Shown piece by piece: positions 44,385 to 54,492 of a DNA stretch of 64,000 nt. The DNA comes from Bacillota bacterium (GTDB taxonomy: Bacteria > Bacillota > Clostridia > Acetivibrionales > DSM-1351): positions 51,333 through 115,332 of the forward strand of contig JAEZRV010000035.1 in NCBI GenBank assembly GCA_023444055.1, in the 5' to 3' direction. Position numbers and translations under genes: made by a program. Under the pieces are notes generated by a model. That model searched no databases. It was not told where the DNA came from and saw only the letters and a list, made by a program, of their open reading frames with translations. Numbering within the stretch: the stretch's first letter is position 1; every line of letters begins with the position of its first letter.

Positions 44385-44532
44385 CAAGGATATTAAGTAA
44401 ATATTTACTCAATTTATAATTTCACAACAAGAATATCAAGTAAATATATATCCTATTTATATTTTTGCATAAGAATACCAAGTAAGTTCATTTGTATTTT
44501 TTCACAAGAACATGAAGCAAATATATATTTCC
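44385..44532. repeat. Four imperfect ~40-bp tandem repeats after rubrerythrin
   Basis: Units begin near 44385, 44428, 44470 and 44505, each with a (C/T)AAGAATATCAAGTAAATAT-like opening and an AT-rich tail. They lie between convergent rubrerythrin and hemolysin III genes. Confidence 0.6.
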
Positions 44533-44591
44533 TTGATAAGAGATGGCATGGGCGGTACATACTTTTCTGCTTTTTGGATTTAAATTTTCTT

Positions 44592-45239
44592 TTAATACAT
44601 AAAAAAGCAAATTCCAATATAATGAGTCAATACACCTAAGAAAACAAATATATGCCAAACCATATGATGGTATTTAAAACCTTTCTTTGCGTATATTGCT
44701 GCGCCTACAGAATAAAAAATACCACCAGAAAGAATTAGCCAAAATAAAGTGGCATTTGCTTTTTGTATAAACAAAGGCATAAATATAACAATACTCCAGC
44801 CCATGATGAGATAAATGAATAATGAAATTTTAGGTATTGATTGCTTGGACAGCGACTTGTAAAGGACTCCGAATAACACCATTGCCCATTGGACAGACAG
44901 TAACACAACTGCCTGCCAACCACCAATTATTGAGGCCGCAATTGGCGTATATGTTCCAGCTATTGCAACATAAATAAAGATATGATCCATTATACGCATT
45001 ACTTGCTTATGTATTGTGTTATGTTCCATAACATGATAGATGGTTGACATCAAAAACATTAGAAAAATGCATATGCTGAATATAGTTACACTTGCCACAT
45101 CTATTAGTGTACCCTTTGTATATGCAGTTATAATTACAAAAGGAAATGAGAATAAAACTAGGAGGGCTGCTATACCATGTGTTAGTGCGTTAGCAAGCTC
45201 TTCTCCGAAACTTAATTCAATGATTTTATTTTTTGACAT
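44592..45239 (-). CDS. Hemolysin III / PAQR family membrane protein
   Basis: The 215-residue protein has seven membrane segments and the PAQR motifs: ELANALTHGIAALL, STIYHVMEH, MRIMDHIFIYVAIAGTYTP and HHMVWHIFVFLGVLTHYIGI. Conserved His, Asp and Ser residues suggest a metal-dependent hydrolase of membrane lipids; the historical name does not prove haemolysis. The ATG at 45239 follows AGGAGATT, and the in-frame upstream start at 45308 lacks a site. Confidence 0.93.
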   Translation of the reverse strand: MSKNKIIELSFGEELANALTHGIAALLVLFSFPFVIITAYTKGTLIDVASVTIFSICIFLMFLMSTIYHVMEHNTIHKQVMRIMDHIFIYVAIAGTYTPIAASIIGGWQAVVLLSVQWAMVLFGVLYKSLSKQSIPKISLFIYLIMGWSIVIFMPLFIQKANATLFWLILSGGIFYSVGAAIYAKKGFKYHHMVWHIFVFLGVLTHYIGICFFMY

Positions 45240-45894
45240 ACTAATCTCCTCGCCTACTACGGCAGTATATAATAAATTATTTTGGCAACAAAACATTGAT
45301 AATTCCACCGCACCAATAGATTTGTAATGTGCGAAGTTTGATTAAAATAATTGTTATCCATTAATAAATTACCACTAAAATCCATTGCTTTCAATATAAA
45401 TAAATGAGCAGATTAAACTTATAATATTTATATAACCAATGTGGAAGGTTTATTGATACTATTAGGCATTTAAAAAACACATATTTTGAATACAGTTTTG
45501 TATAAAATTTTTAACTTATACGTATTATGTATTTAAATTCTATAATATAATTTTATATATAACATATATTTTTATTAAATATTTGTGGAAATGGCAATAA
45601 AGCAAAATATTATCGGAAAAATCTTTGCTTTATTAGGAAATAAGTGGTATTGAAATGTCAATTTGTGTTGTTTTGTAGTTCTTAGACTTGATGTTGTATA
45701 AATAAAATATTATAATATGGGAATTACTCGGATTTGACGATTTAACTGAAACATTAAAAAAATTAAAATTGAAATAATAAGCAGAGTAAGGGCATAATCT
45801 GCTTAACTATTTTATATTTGAAATTAAACAGTATAATATCATATTGATTAGATTTACTTGATGATTACTAAGTATTCAATAAAAAGGAGACTTT
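45240..45894. other. Divergent intergenic region, hemolysin III / acyl-CoA ligase
   Basis: The 655 bases are AT-rich and should hold both promoters. A solo arm of the dispersed repeat (ATTATTTTGGCAACAAAACA) lies at about 45276-45330. A hairpin, AAGCAGA pairing with TCTGCTT around 12 bases, lies at 45779-45804. No gene or known riboswitch was recognised. Confidence 0.5.
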
Positions 45895-47724
45895 ATGAAC
45901 AAAAAAGGAGTTGTGTTATCCAATAAACACGGTAGAAAAACTGTAACTGGTTTAGGCTATTACGAATGCGCTCAAGTCAAAAGCCTTAAGGAGATAACTC
46001 GAAATAGTGCAAATAAGTTCCAAAATAATACTGCGTTTAAATATAAAAGAGATAATGTTATTGTTGAGAAAACTTATATTGAATTCGCCAAAGATATTGA
46101 TGCACTTGGTACAGCGTTGCAGCATTTAGGACTTAAAAATAAAAGAATTGCTATAATTGCAGAAAATAGGTATGAGTGGGCTCTAAGCTTTTTTTCTATA
46201 GTAAATGGAACTGGTATTGCAGTTCCATTGGATAAGCATCTTCCTCAGATTGAGATTGAAAACCTGATAAACAGAGGTAAGGTTGATGCAATATTCTATA
46301 GTAATCATTTTTCTGATCAAATGCTTGAACTTTCAAAAAAGAACATGGGTGTAAAGCAATATATTTGTATGGACAAGCTGGATGAAAACTATCCTTCCAA
46401 TTTCATAAGCATCGAAACACTTATTGAACAGGGTAAAGAGCTATTAGGAAAAGATGATAAAAGTTTTGTAGATGCAGAAATTGACACAGAAGAGCTTGCA
46501 GTATTACTTTTTACGTCGGGTACCACAAGCATGTCCAAAGGAGTAAGACTTAATCAGAGAAATATATGTTCTAATGTAAGTGCGATAGTAGCATCCATTA
46601 AGATAAAACCTAAAGATGTACATTTATCAATACTGCCTCTGCATCATACCTTTGAATTATCAGCCGGAATGATTTTTATGCTTAACAATGGAATATGCAT
46701 CGCATATAGTGAAGGTATAAAACATATAGCAAAGAATTTAAAGGAGTTTAATGTCACTATACTTGTTGTCGTTCCTGCAATCCTTGAAGCAATATATAAA
46801 AAGGTACAGGATGGCATTAAGAAGTCAGGAAAAGAAAAGTTAGTTCAGGCCATGGGCAAGGTTTCAAATGCTTTTCTGTCAATTGGGATAGATTTTCGCA
46901 GAACTATATTCAAAAAAATACTTGCACAAATTGGTTCTGACTTGAGAATTGCTGTATCAGGTGCAGCTCCGATAGACAAGAAAATTGTAGATGGTTTTGG
47001 CATGCTGGGATTAACTATAGTTCAAGGCTATGGATTAACAGAAACCTCGCCTGTAGTTGCCTTAAATAGTGACATTAATAATAAAGCAGGTACAATTGGT
47101 CAACCTATAAAAGGAATAGAGATAGCAATAGATAACCCTGATGAAAATGGAATGGGTGAGATTATTACAAAAGGTTCAAATGTTATGATGGGTTATTACG
47201 AGGATGACAATGCGACAAAAGAAGCAATAGACAATGAAGGATGGTTTCATACTGGAGATTTAGGCTATATAGATGATGAAGGTTTTGTCACTATAACAGG
47301 CAGGGCTAAATCTATGATTGTTCTTAATAACGGTAAAAAGGCATTTCCCGAGGAATATGAAATGTTACTGAACAATATTGATGGAGTAAAAGAATCTTTT
47401 GTATGGGGAAATACAGCACCTGATGGTGATATTCAAGTTTGTGCTAAGCTGGTACTTGATAAGCATGTTTTAAAGGAAAAGCATGGGGAAGCGCCTAATG
47501 ATAGTGAAATGTCAAAAATACTGCAAATGGAAATAAAAAAGATAAATCAAGAATTGCCTCAGTATAAAACAATTAGATATTTTGTTATCAGTTATGAAGA
47601 TTTAGTTAAAACAACTACTCTTAAAATTAAAAGACCTGTTGAATATAATAAAATAACCAAGTTACTAAATGAATTAGATACTACTATAAGGAAAATAAAT
47701 GGATCAAATATAGATATAGACTAA
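45895..47724 (+). CDS. AMP-binding long-chain acyl-CoA synthetase family protein
   Basis: The 609-residue adenylate-forming enzyme activates a carboxylic acid, probably a fatty acid, to an acyl-CoA through acyl-AMP. Motifs: VLLFTSGTTSMSKGV (P-loop, near residue 205), VQGYGLTETSPVVA, WFHTGDLGYID and the hinge GRAKSMIVLNNGKK. The C-terminal Lys in TLKIKRPVEYNK would be the catalytic lysine. It stands alone; a role in membrane lipid recycling is a guess. The ribosome binding site is AAAAGGAG. Confidence 0.92.
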   Translation: MNKKGVVLSNKHGRKTVTGLGYYECAQVKSLKEITRNSANKFQNNTAFKYKRDNVIVEKTYIEFAKDIDALGTALQHLGLKNKRIAIIAENRYEWALSFFSIVNGTGIAVPLDKHLPQIEIENLINRGKVDAIFYSNHFSDQMLELSKKNMGVKQYICMDKLDENYPSNFISIETLIEQGKELLGKDDKSFVDAEIDTEELAVLLFTSGTTSMSKGVRLNQRNICSNVSAIVASIKIKPKDVHLSILPLHHTFELSAGMIFMLNNGICIAYSEGIKHIAKNLKEFNVTILVVVPAILEAIYKKVQDGIKKSGKEKLVQAMGKVSNAFLSIGIDFRRTIFKKILAQIGSDLRIAVSGAAPIDKKIVDGFGMLGLTIVQGYGLTETSPVVALNSDINNKAGTIGQPIKGIEIAIDNPDENGMGEIITKGSNVMMGYYEDDNATKEAIDNEGWFHTGDLGYIDDEGFVTITGRAKSMIVLNNGKKAFPEEYEMLLNNIDGVKESFVWGNTAPDGDIQVCAKLVLDKHVLKEKHGEAPNDSEMSKILQMEIKKINQELPQYKTIRYFVISYEDLVKTTTLKIKRPVEYNKITKLLNELDTTIRKINGSNIDID

Positions 47725-47818
47725 AAAATTACTCTGTTATTAGGTATTTATATTTGATGGGAACAATGGTAGAATAATCATAGTTAAAATTTACCTAAAA
47801 TAACAGGAGGAATTGATT

Positions 47819-48958
47819 ATGAAAAAAATACTAGCAATAGTGCTGTTTCTAACATTAATTTGTACTATGTTAGCAGGTTGTGGTGGTGTAGCTGGCGGTG
47901 AATTTGAAATTGCACTTATTACTGATAAAGGAAATATAGATGATAAATCCTTTAATCAGGGCTCATGGGAAGGCGTAGTTGAATTTGCTAAGGCAAACAA
48001 TATCACTCACAAGTATTATAAGCCTGAAGAAGCTTCTGATGCAGGCTATCTTGCAGCTATTGATTTAGCTGTCACTGGTGGTGCAAAGGTCATTGTAACA
48101 CCTGGTTTTCTATTCGAAGTTCCAATCTATGAGGCTCAGACAAAGCATACTGATGTTAAATTCATACTTTTAGATGGAGAACCACATGCACCTAATAGTT
48201 CTGAAGTAGATGCAAAAGAAAATGTAGCATGTGTTAAGTACTCTGAAGAAGAACCAGGATATCTTGCTGGTTATGCTGCAGTTGCTGATGGATTTAAGAA
48301 GCTTGGCTTTATGGGAGGTATGTCTGTTCCTGCTGTTCAAGCGTACGGTTATGGATATTTGCAAGGAGCTGAGGCTGCTGCTACAAAATTGGGACTTGCA
48401 GATGGAGCAATTTCAGTAACATATCACTATACAGGAGATTTCGCTGAAACTGATACCAATAAAGCCACAGCAAAAACAATGTATCAGGAAGGCGCTGAAG
48501 TGATTTTTGCCTGCGGTGGCTCAGTAGGTAAGAGTGTCATGGCTGCTGCTTCTGAAGCAGGTAAAAAGGTTATAGGTGTAGATACTGACCAAAGATATGA
48601 TAGCGATACAGTTATCACATCTGCAATGAAAAGTCTTGGTGGTTCTGTAAAGCAGGTTCTTGAGGCTATTTACAAAAACGACAGCTGGTCAAAATTTGCA
48701 GGTAAAACTACATATTTGAATGCTTCTAACAACAGTGTTGGTCTTCCTACAGTAGTTATTGGTGATGAAAAGGCTAATGCTTTTGACAGATTTAAGTCTT
48801 TCTCAAAAGCAGATTATGACCAGGTCTTTAAAACACTTACTGATGGTTCAGTAAAGATTACTCGTACAATTAAAGTTGCTGATTCTAAAGGAATTGCGAC
48901 AGCTGAAGAACTTATTACAAATCTTAATCTTAAAAAGGTGACTGTTACGGTAAGATAA
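47819..48958 (+). CDS. BMP family (Med/NupN-type) substrate-binding lipoprotein
   Basis: The 379-residue lipoprotein has the lipobox MLAGC and the Bmp fold opening EIALITDKGNIDDKSFNQGSW, typical of nucleoside-binding proteins such as Bacillus NupN and Treponema PnrA. It would bind a purine or other nucleoside and deliver it to the three genes downstream. The ATG at 47819 follows CAGGAGG. A hairpin after the gene may favour higher expression of this component. No purine riboswitch is visible upstream. Confidence 0.93.
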   Translation: MKKILAIVLFLTLICTMLAGCGGVAGGEFEIALITDKGNIDDKSFNQGSWEGVVEFAKANNITHKYYKPEEASDAGYLAAIDLAVTGGAKVIVTPGFLFEVPIYEAQTKHTDVKFILLDGEPHAPNSSEVDAKENVACVKYSEEEPGYLAGYAAVADGFKKLGFMGGMSVPAVQAYGYGYLQGAEAAATKLGLADGAISVTYHYTGDFAETDTNKATAKTMYQEGAEVIFACGGSVGKSVMAAASEAGKKVIGVDTDQRYDSDTVITSAMKSLGGSVKQVLEAIYKNDSWSKFAGKTTYLNASNNSVGLPTVVIGDEKANAFDRFKSFSKADYDQVFKTLTDGSVKITRTIKVADSKGIATAEELITNLNLKKVTVTVR

Positions 48959-48995
48959 TAAATATTAGTATTAGAGAATGCTAAGTGCATAATTA

Positions 48996-49020
48996 GGGGA
49001 AAGGCAATAGCCTTTCCCTT
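48996..49020 (+). terminator. Intra-operon hairpin after the Bmp gene
   Basis: GGGAAAGGC and GCCTTTCCC pair perfectly around AATA. The T-run is weak, so partial termination is likely. Confidence 0.65.
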
Positions 49021-49057
49021 AAATATATGGAATTAAGTTACCTCAAGCTAAAGTATT

Positions 49058-49320
49058 TTTATTACTCAACTTATCCGGCTGAAAAATGTAGGTGCTCAAA
49101 CCTTATCAAATGAAAAGTTAGATAATTGCATAAAATAAGTGGTTTACTTTGTAATAAACATTTGTAAACTTCAGCATGGATATTCTTTTCATTGGGAAAG
49201 TTGTGTTAGAAATAATTGCATGAACCACTACTAATTCTTGCAATTATTTTGGCAACAAACCATTGATAAGTTTGAGCACCAATAACTTTTTATTTTGGAA
49301 AGTTGAGAGTTTACTAAATT
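49058..49320. repeat. Dispersed palindromic element with both arms
   Basis: The left arm (TTACTCAACTTATCC, then GTAGGTGCTCAAAC) and the right arm (GTTTGAGCACCAATAAC, then GGAAAGTTGAGAG) are inverted relative to each other, with about 100 bases between them. It is the same family as the arms flanking dedA. A partial extra arm lies near 49195. It lies between the Bmp gene and the ATPase gene. Confidence 0.7.
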
Positions 49321-49324
49321 TTTT

Positions 49325-50884
49325 ATGATAGAGGGGAATATGGAAGAATACATTATTGAAATGCTTAATATTACCAAAGAATTCCCTGGAATTATTGCAA
49401 ATGATGATATTACACTGCGATTAAAGAAGGGCGAAATTCATGCTCTGCTAGGAGAAAATGGTGCAGGGAAGTCTACTCTTATGAGTGTATTATTTGGTTT
49501 ATATCAGGCTGAAAAAGGTGAAATAAAAAAGAATGGTAAGACTATAAAAATAAGTAATCCAAATGATGCAAATGATTTAGGTATTGGTATGGTTCATCAG
49601 CACTTCAAGCTGGTAGAAAATTTTACAGTTTTAGATAATATCATATTAGGAATTGAGCCAAATAAAATGGGCTTCTTGCAGAGAAAAGCTGCTAGAGAAA
49701 AGATTTTTGAGCTTAGTGAGAAATATGGATTAAAAGTTACTCCGGATGCTTTAATTGAGAAAATTTCAGTTGGAATGCAGCAACGCGTTGAAATACTAAA
49801 AATGCTATATCGAGAAAATGAAATTTTAATTTTTGACGAGCCAACTGCAGTCTTAACTCCCCAGGAAATAGATGAGCTTATGTCAATAATGCGAGGATTC
49901 GCAAAGGAAGGTAAGTCTATTCTTTTTATAACTCACAAATTAAATGAGATTATGGCTGTAGCAGATCGCTGTACAGTATTGCGTAAGGGTAAATACATAG
50001 GAACAGTTTCAATTAAAGATACCACTAAGGAAGAACTTTCGAGGATGATGGTAGGTCGAGATATTACCTTTAAGGTTGATAAAAAAGATGTAAAACCAGG
50101 TGATGTCGTTCTTTCTGTCAAAAATGTGACAGTTCCCTCTAAGGCTAATAGAAGCAATGCAGTCAAGAATGTTTCTTTTGATGTTAGAGCAGGTGAAATT
50201 GTATGCCTTGCAGGTATTGAAGGAAATGGACAGACAGAATTTGTTTCAGCACTTACCGGTCTTGAAAAGGTATCTAGTGGAGTAATAACCCTTTGTGGTA
50301 CGAATATCACAAAAGCAAAAGTTCGCGCTCGTTCAAAAGCCGGTATGAGTCATATACCGGAGGATAGACACAAGCACGGTCTGGTACTTGATTATACATT
50401 AGAAGATAATCTTGTATTGCAGAGTTATTGGAAACCAGAATTTCAACATTTTAAAATTATAAAGAAAAATGAAGTACGTACATATGCTGAAAAACTAATA
50501 GAACAATATGATGTGCGAAGCGGACAAGGTTCAATTACAATTACCAGAAGCATGTCAGGCGGAAACCAACAAAAAGCAATTATAGCTCGTGAAATTGACA
50601 AAGAGCATGAATTGCTTGTTGCAGTTCAGCCCACTAGAGGTCTTGATGTAGGGGCTATTGAATTTATTCATAAACAGCTTGTAGAAAGACGTAATGCCGG
50701 CAAGGCGGTATTGCTGGTGTCTCTCGAACTTGAAGAGGTTATGAATGTAAGTGATCGTATTCTTGTAATGTATGAAGGTGAAATAGTGGGAGACTTGCGT
50801 CCAAACGAAATTACAGTTCAAGAGCTTGGTCTTTACATGTCCGGTGCAAAACGTAATACGGCAAAGGAGATTGAAAATGCATAA
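49325..50884 (+). CDS. Nucleoside-type ABC importer, dual ATPase (NupO-like)
   Basis: The 519-residue protein has two ABC domains in tandem, like the sugar and nucleoside importers. The first has GENGAGKST, VGMQQRVEILKML and ILIFDEPTAVLTP. The second has a degenerate P-loop region (GIEGNGQTEF), MSGGNQQKAIIAREI and AVQPTRGLDVGA. The ATG at 49340 after GAGGGG is an alternative start. It overlaps the permease gene by eight bases. Confidence 0.93.
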   Translation: MIEGNMEEYIIEMLNITKEFPGIIANDDITLRLKKGEIHALLGENGAGKSTLMSVLFGLYQAEKGEIKKNGKTIKISNPNDANDLGIGMVHQHFKLVENFTVLDNIILGIEPNKMGFLQRKAAREKIFELSEKYGLKVTPDALIEKISVGMQQRVEILKMLYRENEILIFDEPTAVLTPQEIDELMSIMRGFAKEGKSILFITHKLNEIMAVADRCTVLRKGKYIGTVSIKDTTKEELSRMMVGRDITFKVDKKDVKPGDVVLSVKNVTVPSKANRSNAVKNVSFDVRAGEIVCLAGIEGNGQTEFVSALTGLEKVSSGVITLCGTNITKAKVRARSKAGMSHIPEDRHKHGLVLDYTLEDNLVLQSYWKPEFQHFKIIKKNEVRTYAEKLIEQYDVRSGQGSITITRSMSGGNQQKAIIAREIDKEHELLVAVQPTRGLDVGAIEFIHKQLVERRNAGKAVLLVSLELEEVMNVSDRILVMYEGEIVGDLRPNEITVQELGLYMSGAKRNTAKEIENA

Positions 50885-52061
50885 TAACACTGTTTCTTCC
50901 TCAAAAGTTTTTAATATAAAGAGAATTAAAGATAGCAAAGGCTTTTCAGCATTTACGGCGGCGTTACTTGCTATTTTTATGGGTCTTATTTTTGGATTTA
51001 TTATTATGCTTATAGCAAGTCCTGCTAACTCAATTGCAGGCTTTCAAACGGTATTGCTAGGTGGACTAAATAGAATAGGAGATGTATTTTATTTTGCAAC
51101 ACCTATTTTAATGACAGGACTGGCGGTAGGCTTTGCATTCAAAATGGGTTTGTTTAACATCGGTGCTTCGGGTCAGTATACAATGGGCATGTTTTTAGCT
51201 CTATATGTGGGTTTTATGTGGGACTTGCCTGATAGTATACACTGGATAGCTTGCATAATTGCAGGAATGATTGGTGGTTTGATTTGGGGGGTAATACCGG
51301 GTATTTTAAAAGCTTTGTTGAATGTAAACGAGGTTATTACTTCAATTATGTTTAATTATATAGGAATGTATCTGGTTGATATGCTTGTACAAGGAAACGC
51401 TACTATGTATGTTTCATCTAAAACAAGAACAGCATATCTTCCTGATTCAGCGCAAATACCTACTTTGGGGATTAAAAACTCTGGTGTGAACGTATCAATA
51501 TTTATTGGGATCGCATTTGCAATAATCCTATATTTTATATTGAATAAGACTATTTTCGGATATGAACTTAAAGCCACAGGGCATAACAAACATGCAAGTA
51601 TTTATGCCGGTATGAATGAAAAGAGAAACATTATACTTACGATGGCTATTGCTGGTGCTATGGCAGGACTTGGAGGAGCATTTGCAATATTGGCACCATC
51701 AACTATTTCAGGCAGTAGCATGACTTATGAACCAGTAAGTGTTATTGCTGCAAATGGATTTAACGGTATTGCTGTAGCACTTCTTGGAAGCTCAAACCCT
51801 ATTGGCATTATATTTTCAGCATTGTTTGTTTCGTACATTCAACGTGGTGGAACACTGGCAAGCTTGTGCGGTTATAAGCCAGAAATTATTGATGTGGTAA
51901 TTGCGGTTACTATTTACTTTTCAGCGTTTGCAATGCTTATGAATGAAACATTTACAAAGATATTTAAAAGACATCGCAACAATAGAACTGTGAAAACATT
52001 GTTGGATAGTGATTCTGGAGCGGATATTAACAAAAGTAGTAATAGAAAGGGGGATGCGTGA
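50877..52061 (+). CDS. Nucleoside-type ABC importer, permease 1 (NupP-like)
   Basis: The 394-residue BPD_transp_2 family permease has about ten membrane segments, including LIFGFIIMLIASPANSIAGF and MGLFNIGASGQYTMGMF. It overlaps the ATPase gene by eight bases after AAGGAG. The C-terminal 30 residues are hydrophilic. An earlier in-frame ATG at 50826 lies well inside the ATPase gene and is unlikely. Confidence 0.93.
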   Translation: MHNNTVSSSKVFNIKRIKDSKGFSAFTAALLAIFMGLIFGFIIMLIASPANSIAGFQTVLLGGLNRIGDVFYFATPILMTGLAVGFAFKMGLFNIGASGQYTMGMFLALYVGFMWDLPDSIHWIACIIAGMIGGLIWGVIPGILKALLNVNEVITSIMFNYIGMYLVDMLVQGNATMYVSSKTRTAYLPDSAQIPTLGIKNSGVNVSIFIGIAFAIILYFILNKTIFGYELKATGHNKHASIYAGMNEKRNIILTMAIAGAMAGLGGAFAILAPSTISGSSMTYEPVSVIAANGFNGIAVALLGSSNPIGIIFSALFVSYIQRGGTLASLCGYKPEIIDVVIAVTIYFSAFAMLMNETFTKIFKRHRNNRTVKTLLDSDSGADINKSSNRKGDA

Positions 52062-53026
52062 TGGATACATTGTATTATTTGATTCAAAGCACACTGCCAG
52101 TTGCCATCCCTTTACTATTGGTGGCGTTGGGTGGTATGTTTAGTGAGCGCAGTGGGGTAATTAATATAGCACTCGAAGGTATTATGTTGTTTGGAGCTTT
52201 TTTTGGCTGTTTATCTGTTTATTTTATACAGGGTACAGTTTTGAATGAACAGGTAATTTTGCTTCTTGGAATGGTGGTTGCAGCAGTTGGAGGATTTATT
52301 TATTCATTGTTGCTGTCAGTAGCAGCTGTAAATTTGAAGGCGGATCAGACTATAAGTGGAACCGCACTTAATATGCTCATTCCTGCCATTATACTTTTGT
52401 TTTCAAAAATGTTTTTTAATAGTGATGGTATTACAACAGAAGTAAATTTCTATATTAAAGAAGTTCCAATGCTAAGCGATGTGCCTGTTATAGGTAAAAT
52501 GTTTTTTCAGAATACCTATGTTACTGTTTATATAGGAATTCTAATACTTGTTATTTCAACTGTTGTTTTTTACAAAACGAAGTTTGGCTTGCGGCTTCGT
52601 GCATGTGGCGAGCATCCTCATGCAGCTGACTCGGTTGGTATAAATGTATATTTTATGCGCCATGCAGGTGTTGGTATATCTGGGATACTAGGCGGTATGG
52701 GAGGATTTTTTTATGCGGTAGGTGTTATGAATGGCAATACTAATGGTCACACAGGCGTTGCGGGCTTTGGATTTTTGGCATTGGCTGTAATGATATTCGG
52801 ACAATGGAAGCCAATTAAAATATTCTTTGCGGCATTGTTCTTTGCATTCCTTCGTACTGTGGCGTATTCCGTTTCTTTAATTCCATTCCTAGATGCTTTG
52901 AATATAAATCAAACATTTTACAAAATGCTTCCTTATATTGCAACTATGGTTGTTCTTGCATTTACATCTAAAACTTCAAGAGCTCCTAAAGCAGAAGGTA
53001 TTCCGTACGATAAGTGCCAAAGATAA
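52061..53026 (+). CDS. Nucleoside-type ABC importer, permease 2 (NupQ-like)
   Basis: The 321-residue partner permease is similarly hydrophobic and has MFSERSGVINIALEGIMLFG and GLRLRACGEHPHAADSVGIN, both typical of the family. TGATG joins its start to the permease 1 stop, after AAAGGGGG. The two permeases form the heterodimeric channel. A strong terminator closes the operon at 53045. Confidence 0.93.
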   Translation: MDTLYYLIQSTLPVAIPLLLVALGGMFSERSGVINIALEGIMLFGAFFGCLSVYFIQGTVLNEQVILLLGMVVAAVGGFIYSLLLSVAAVNLKADQTISGTALNMLIPAIILLFSKMFFNSDGITTEVNFYIKEVPMLSDVPVIGKMFFQNTYVTVYIGILILVISTVVFYKTKFGLRLRACGEHPHAADSVGINVYFMRHAGVGISGILGGMGGFFYAVGVMNGNTNGHTGVAGFGFLALAVMIFGQWKPIKIFFAALFFAFLRTVAYSVSLIPFLDALNINQTFYKMLPYIATMVVLAFTSKTSRAPKAEGIPYDKCQR

Positions 53027-53044
53027 TATTTGCTAAAAGATTAG

Positions 53045-53072
53045 GCATTGACTAAAAATCAATGCTTTTTTT
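53045..53072 (+). terminator. Terminator of the nucleoside importer operon
   Basis: GCATTGA pairs with TCAATGC around seven bases, followed by TTTTTTT. The remaining bases to 53362 are AT-rich and show nothing recognisable. Confidence 0.85.
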
Positions 53073-53362
53073 ATGCATATTTATGTTATAATTTATCGCA
53101 TATAATAATACTGTTTTGTATTTACAAATGTGATACCACATTTTTAAATGCAAATTAGTATAAAAATTAATGTTAAAATATTTTGTTTGAAAGTTGGCAA
53201 CATATATTATATAAAATTGTATAAAAACTTATTTTTGAAGTCTAGCATGGGTTTAATAGCCTAGTGGGTTTTAAAGGTTTTATCGCCAATGTTCTATTAA
53301 TCGAGAACCTTTTAACAACACCAAGATATAACATTATTTAAATAAATGAGAGGAACAGCAAT

Positions 53363-54361
53363 ATGATAATTAAAAATGCAGAACATGAAATTACAGCAGT
53401 AAAGCCAAACCAATACCCAGTTACAGGGTTTCCAGAGGTAGCTTTTGTTGGGCGATCAAATGTTGGTAAATCATCAATAATAAATACATTACTAAATAGA
53501 AAAAACCTTGCCAGAGTTGGTCAAACTCCCGGCAAAACCAGACAAATTAATTTTTACAATGTTAATAATAATTTCTACCTAGTGGATTTGCCTGGATACG
53601 GATTTGCAAATGTATCTAAAGATATGAAGGCTTCTTGGGAGAATATCATAGAGAGATACTTGTATACTAGAAAACAAAATCATCTTAAGCTTGTAATAAT
53701 GCTTGTTGATATCAGACATTCTCCTAGTAAGGATGATATTGTTATGCATCAATGGATAAAGGGCTTTGGAATGAATGCCTTAATTGTTGCCACAAAGTCA
53801 GATAAAATATCTAGGTCACAAACAAATGTAAGGATCAATGATATTAGGAAAGTGCTTCAGTTAGATAAATCAACAAAAGTTATACCTTTTTCATCAGAAA
53901 ATAGAACTGGAAAAGATGAAGTTTTAAATGAGATAGAAAAAAGCTTGTTTATGGATGAAACATCAGTTGAATTGCCAGAGGCTGTAAAGGATGAAGAAAC
54001 AGGAGGTCAAAATAGAGCAGATAAAACCGATAGACTAGGTAAGACTGACAAAATAGATAAACCCGACAAATCGAGTAAAACAGGTAAAACCGATAAAGCA
54101 GTTAAATCGGGTAAAACTGATAAAAAAAATAAAGCAGGTAAAACAAATAAAGAAGACAAGTCTGATAAAGTAGCTCACAGCGCAGAATCAGCTACAAAGT
54201 CCAAGATAAGTCAGCTTGAAGAAGCTGAGGAACTTGACGAATTAGTTGAACTAGATAAGCTAGAAGAAACTGTAGAACTAGATGAACTGGAAAAACTAGA
54301 TGAATCAGAAGATTTAGAAGATACGGAAGCATCTGCAGAATTGGCAGAGCCAGCGGAATGA
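53363..54361 (+). CDS. engB: Ribosome biogenesis GTPase EngB (YsxC/YihA) with charged C-terminal extension
   Basis: EngB helps assemble the 50S ribosomal subunit. The GTPase domain covers about residues 1-198, with G1 GRSNVGKS (30-37), G3 DLPGYGFANV and G4 ATKSDK. The usual length is about 200 residues; this one has 332. The extra part is a Lys-rich tract built of KTDK-like units (about 218-272), then a very acidic tract of ELDEL-like units (about 284-332). The tail is expected to be disordered and was probably built by short DNA repeats. The lon and clp genes often found near engB are not in the window. Confidence 0.93.
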   Translation: MIIKNAEHEITAVKPNQYPVTGFPEVAFVGRSNVGKSSIINTLLNRKNLARVGQTPGKTRQINFYNVNNNFYLVDLPGYGFANVSKDMKASWENIIERYLYTRKQNHLKLVIMLVDIRHSPSKDDIVMHQWIKGFGMNALIVATKSDKISRSQTNVRINDIRKVLQLDKSTKVIPFSSENRTGKDEVLNEIEKSLFMDETSVELPEAVKDEETGGQNRADKTDRLGKTDKIDKPDKSSKTGKTDKAVKSGKTDKKNKAGKTNKEDKSDKVAHSAESATKSKISQLEEAEELDELVELDKLEETVELDELEKLDESEDLEDTEASAELAEPAE

Positions 54362-54492
54362 GCTTAGTTAGCAGATTGGGTAGGTTGGACAGAGCCAGCT
54401 GAATTTGAAATAATATACAAAGCAGTAAGGAAAATTAATAAAATTTTTATAGAATAGTGAAAATTAGTATATTTATGGAGCACTGATGAAAA

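Noticed and set aside
47725..47818. Purine riboswitch before the nucleoside importer
   Set aside because: The short leader has no purine-aptamer core or three-way junction.
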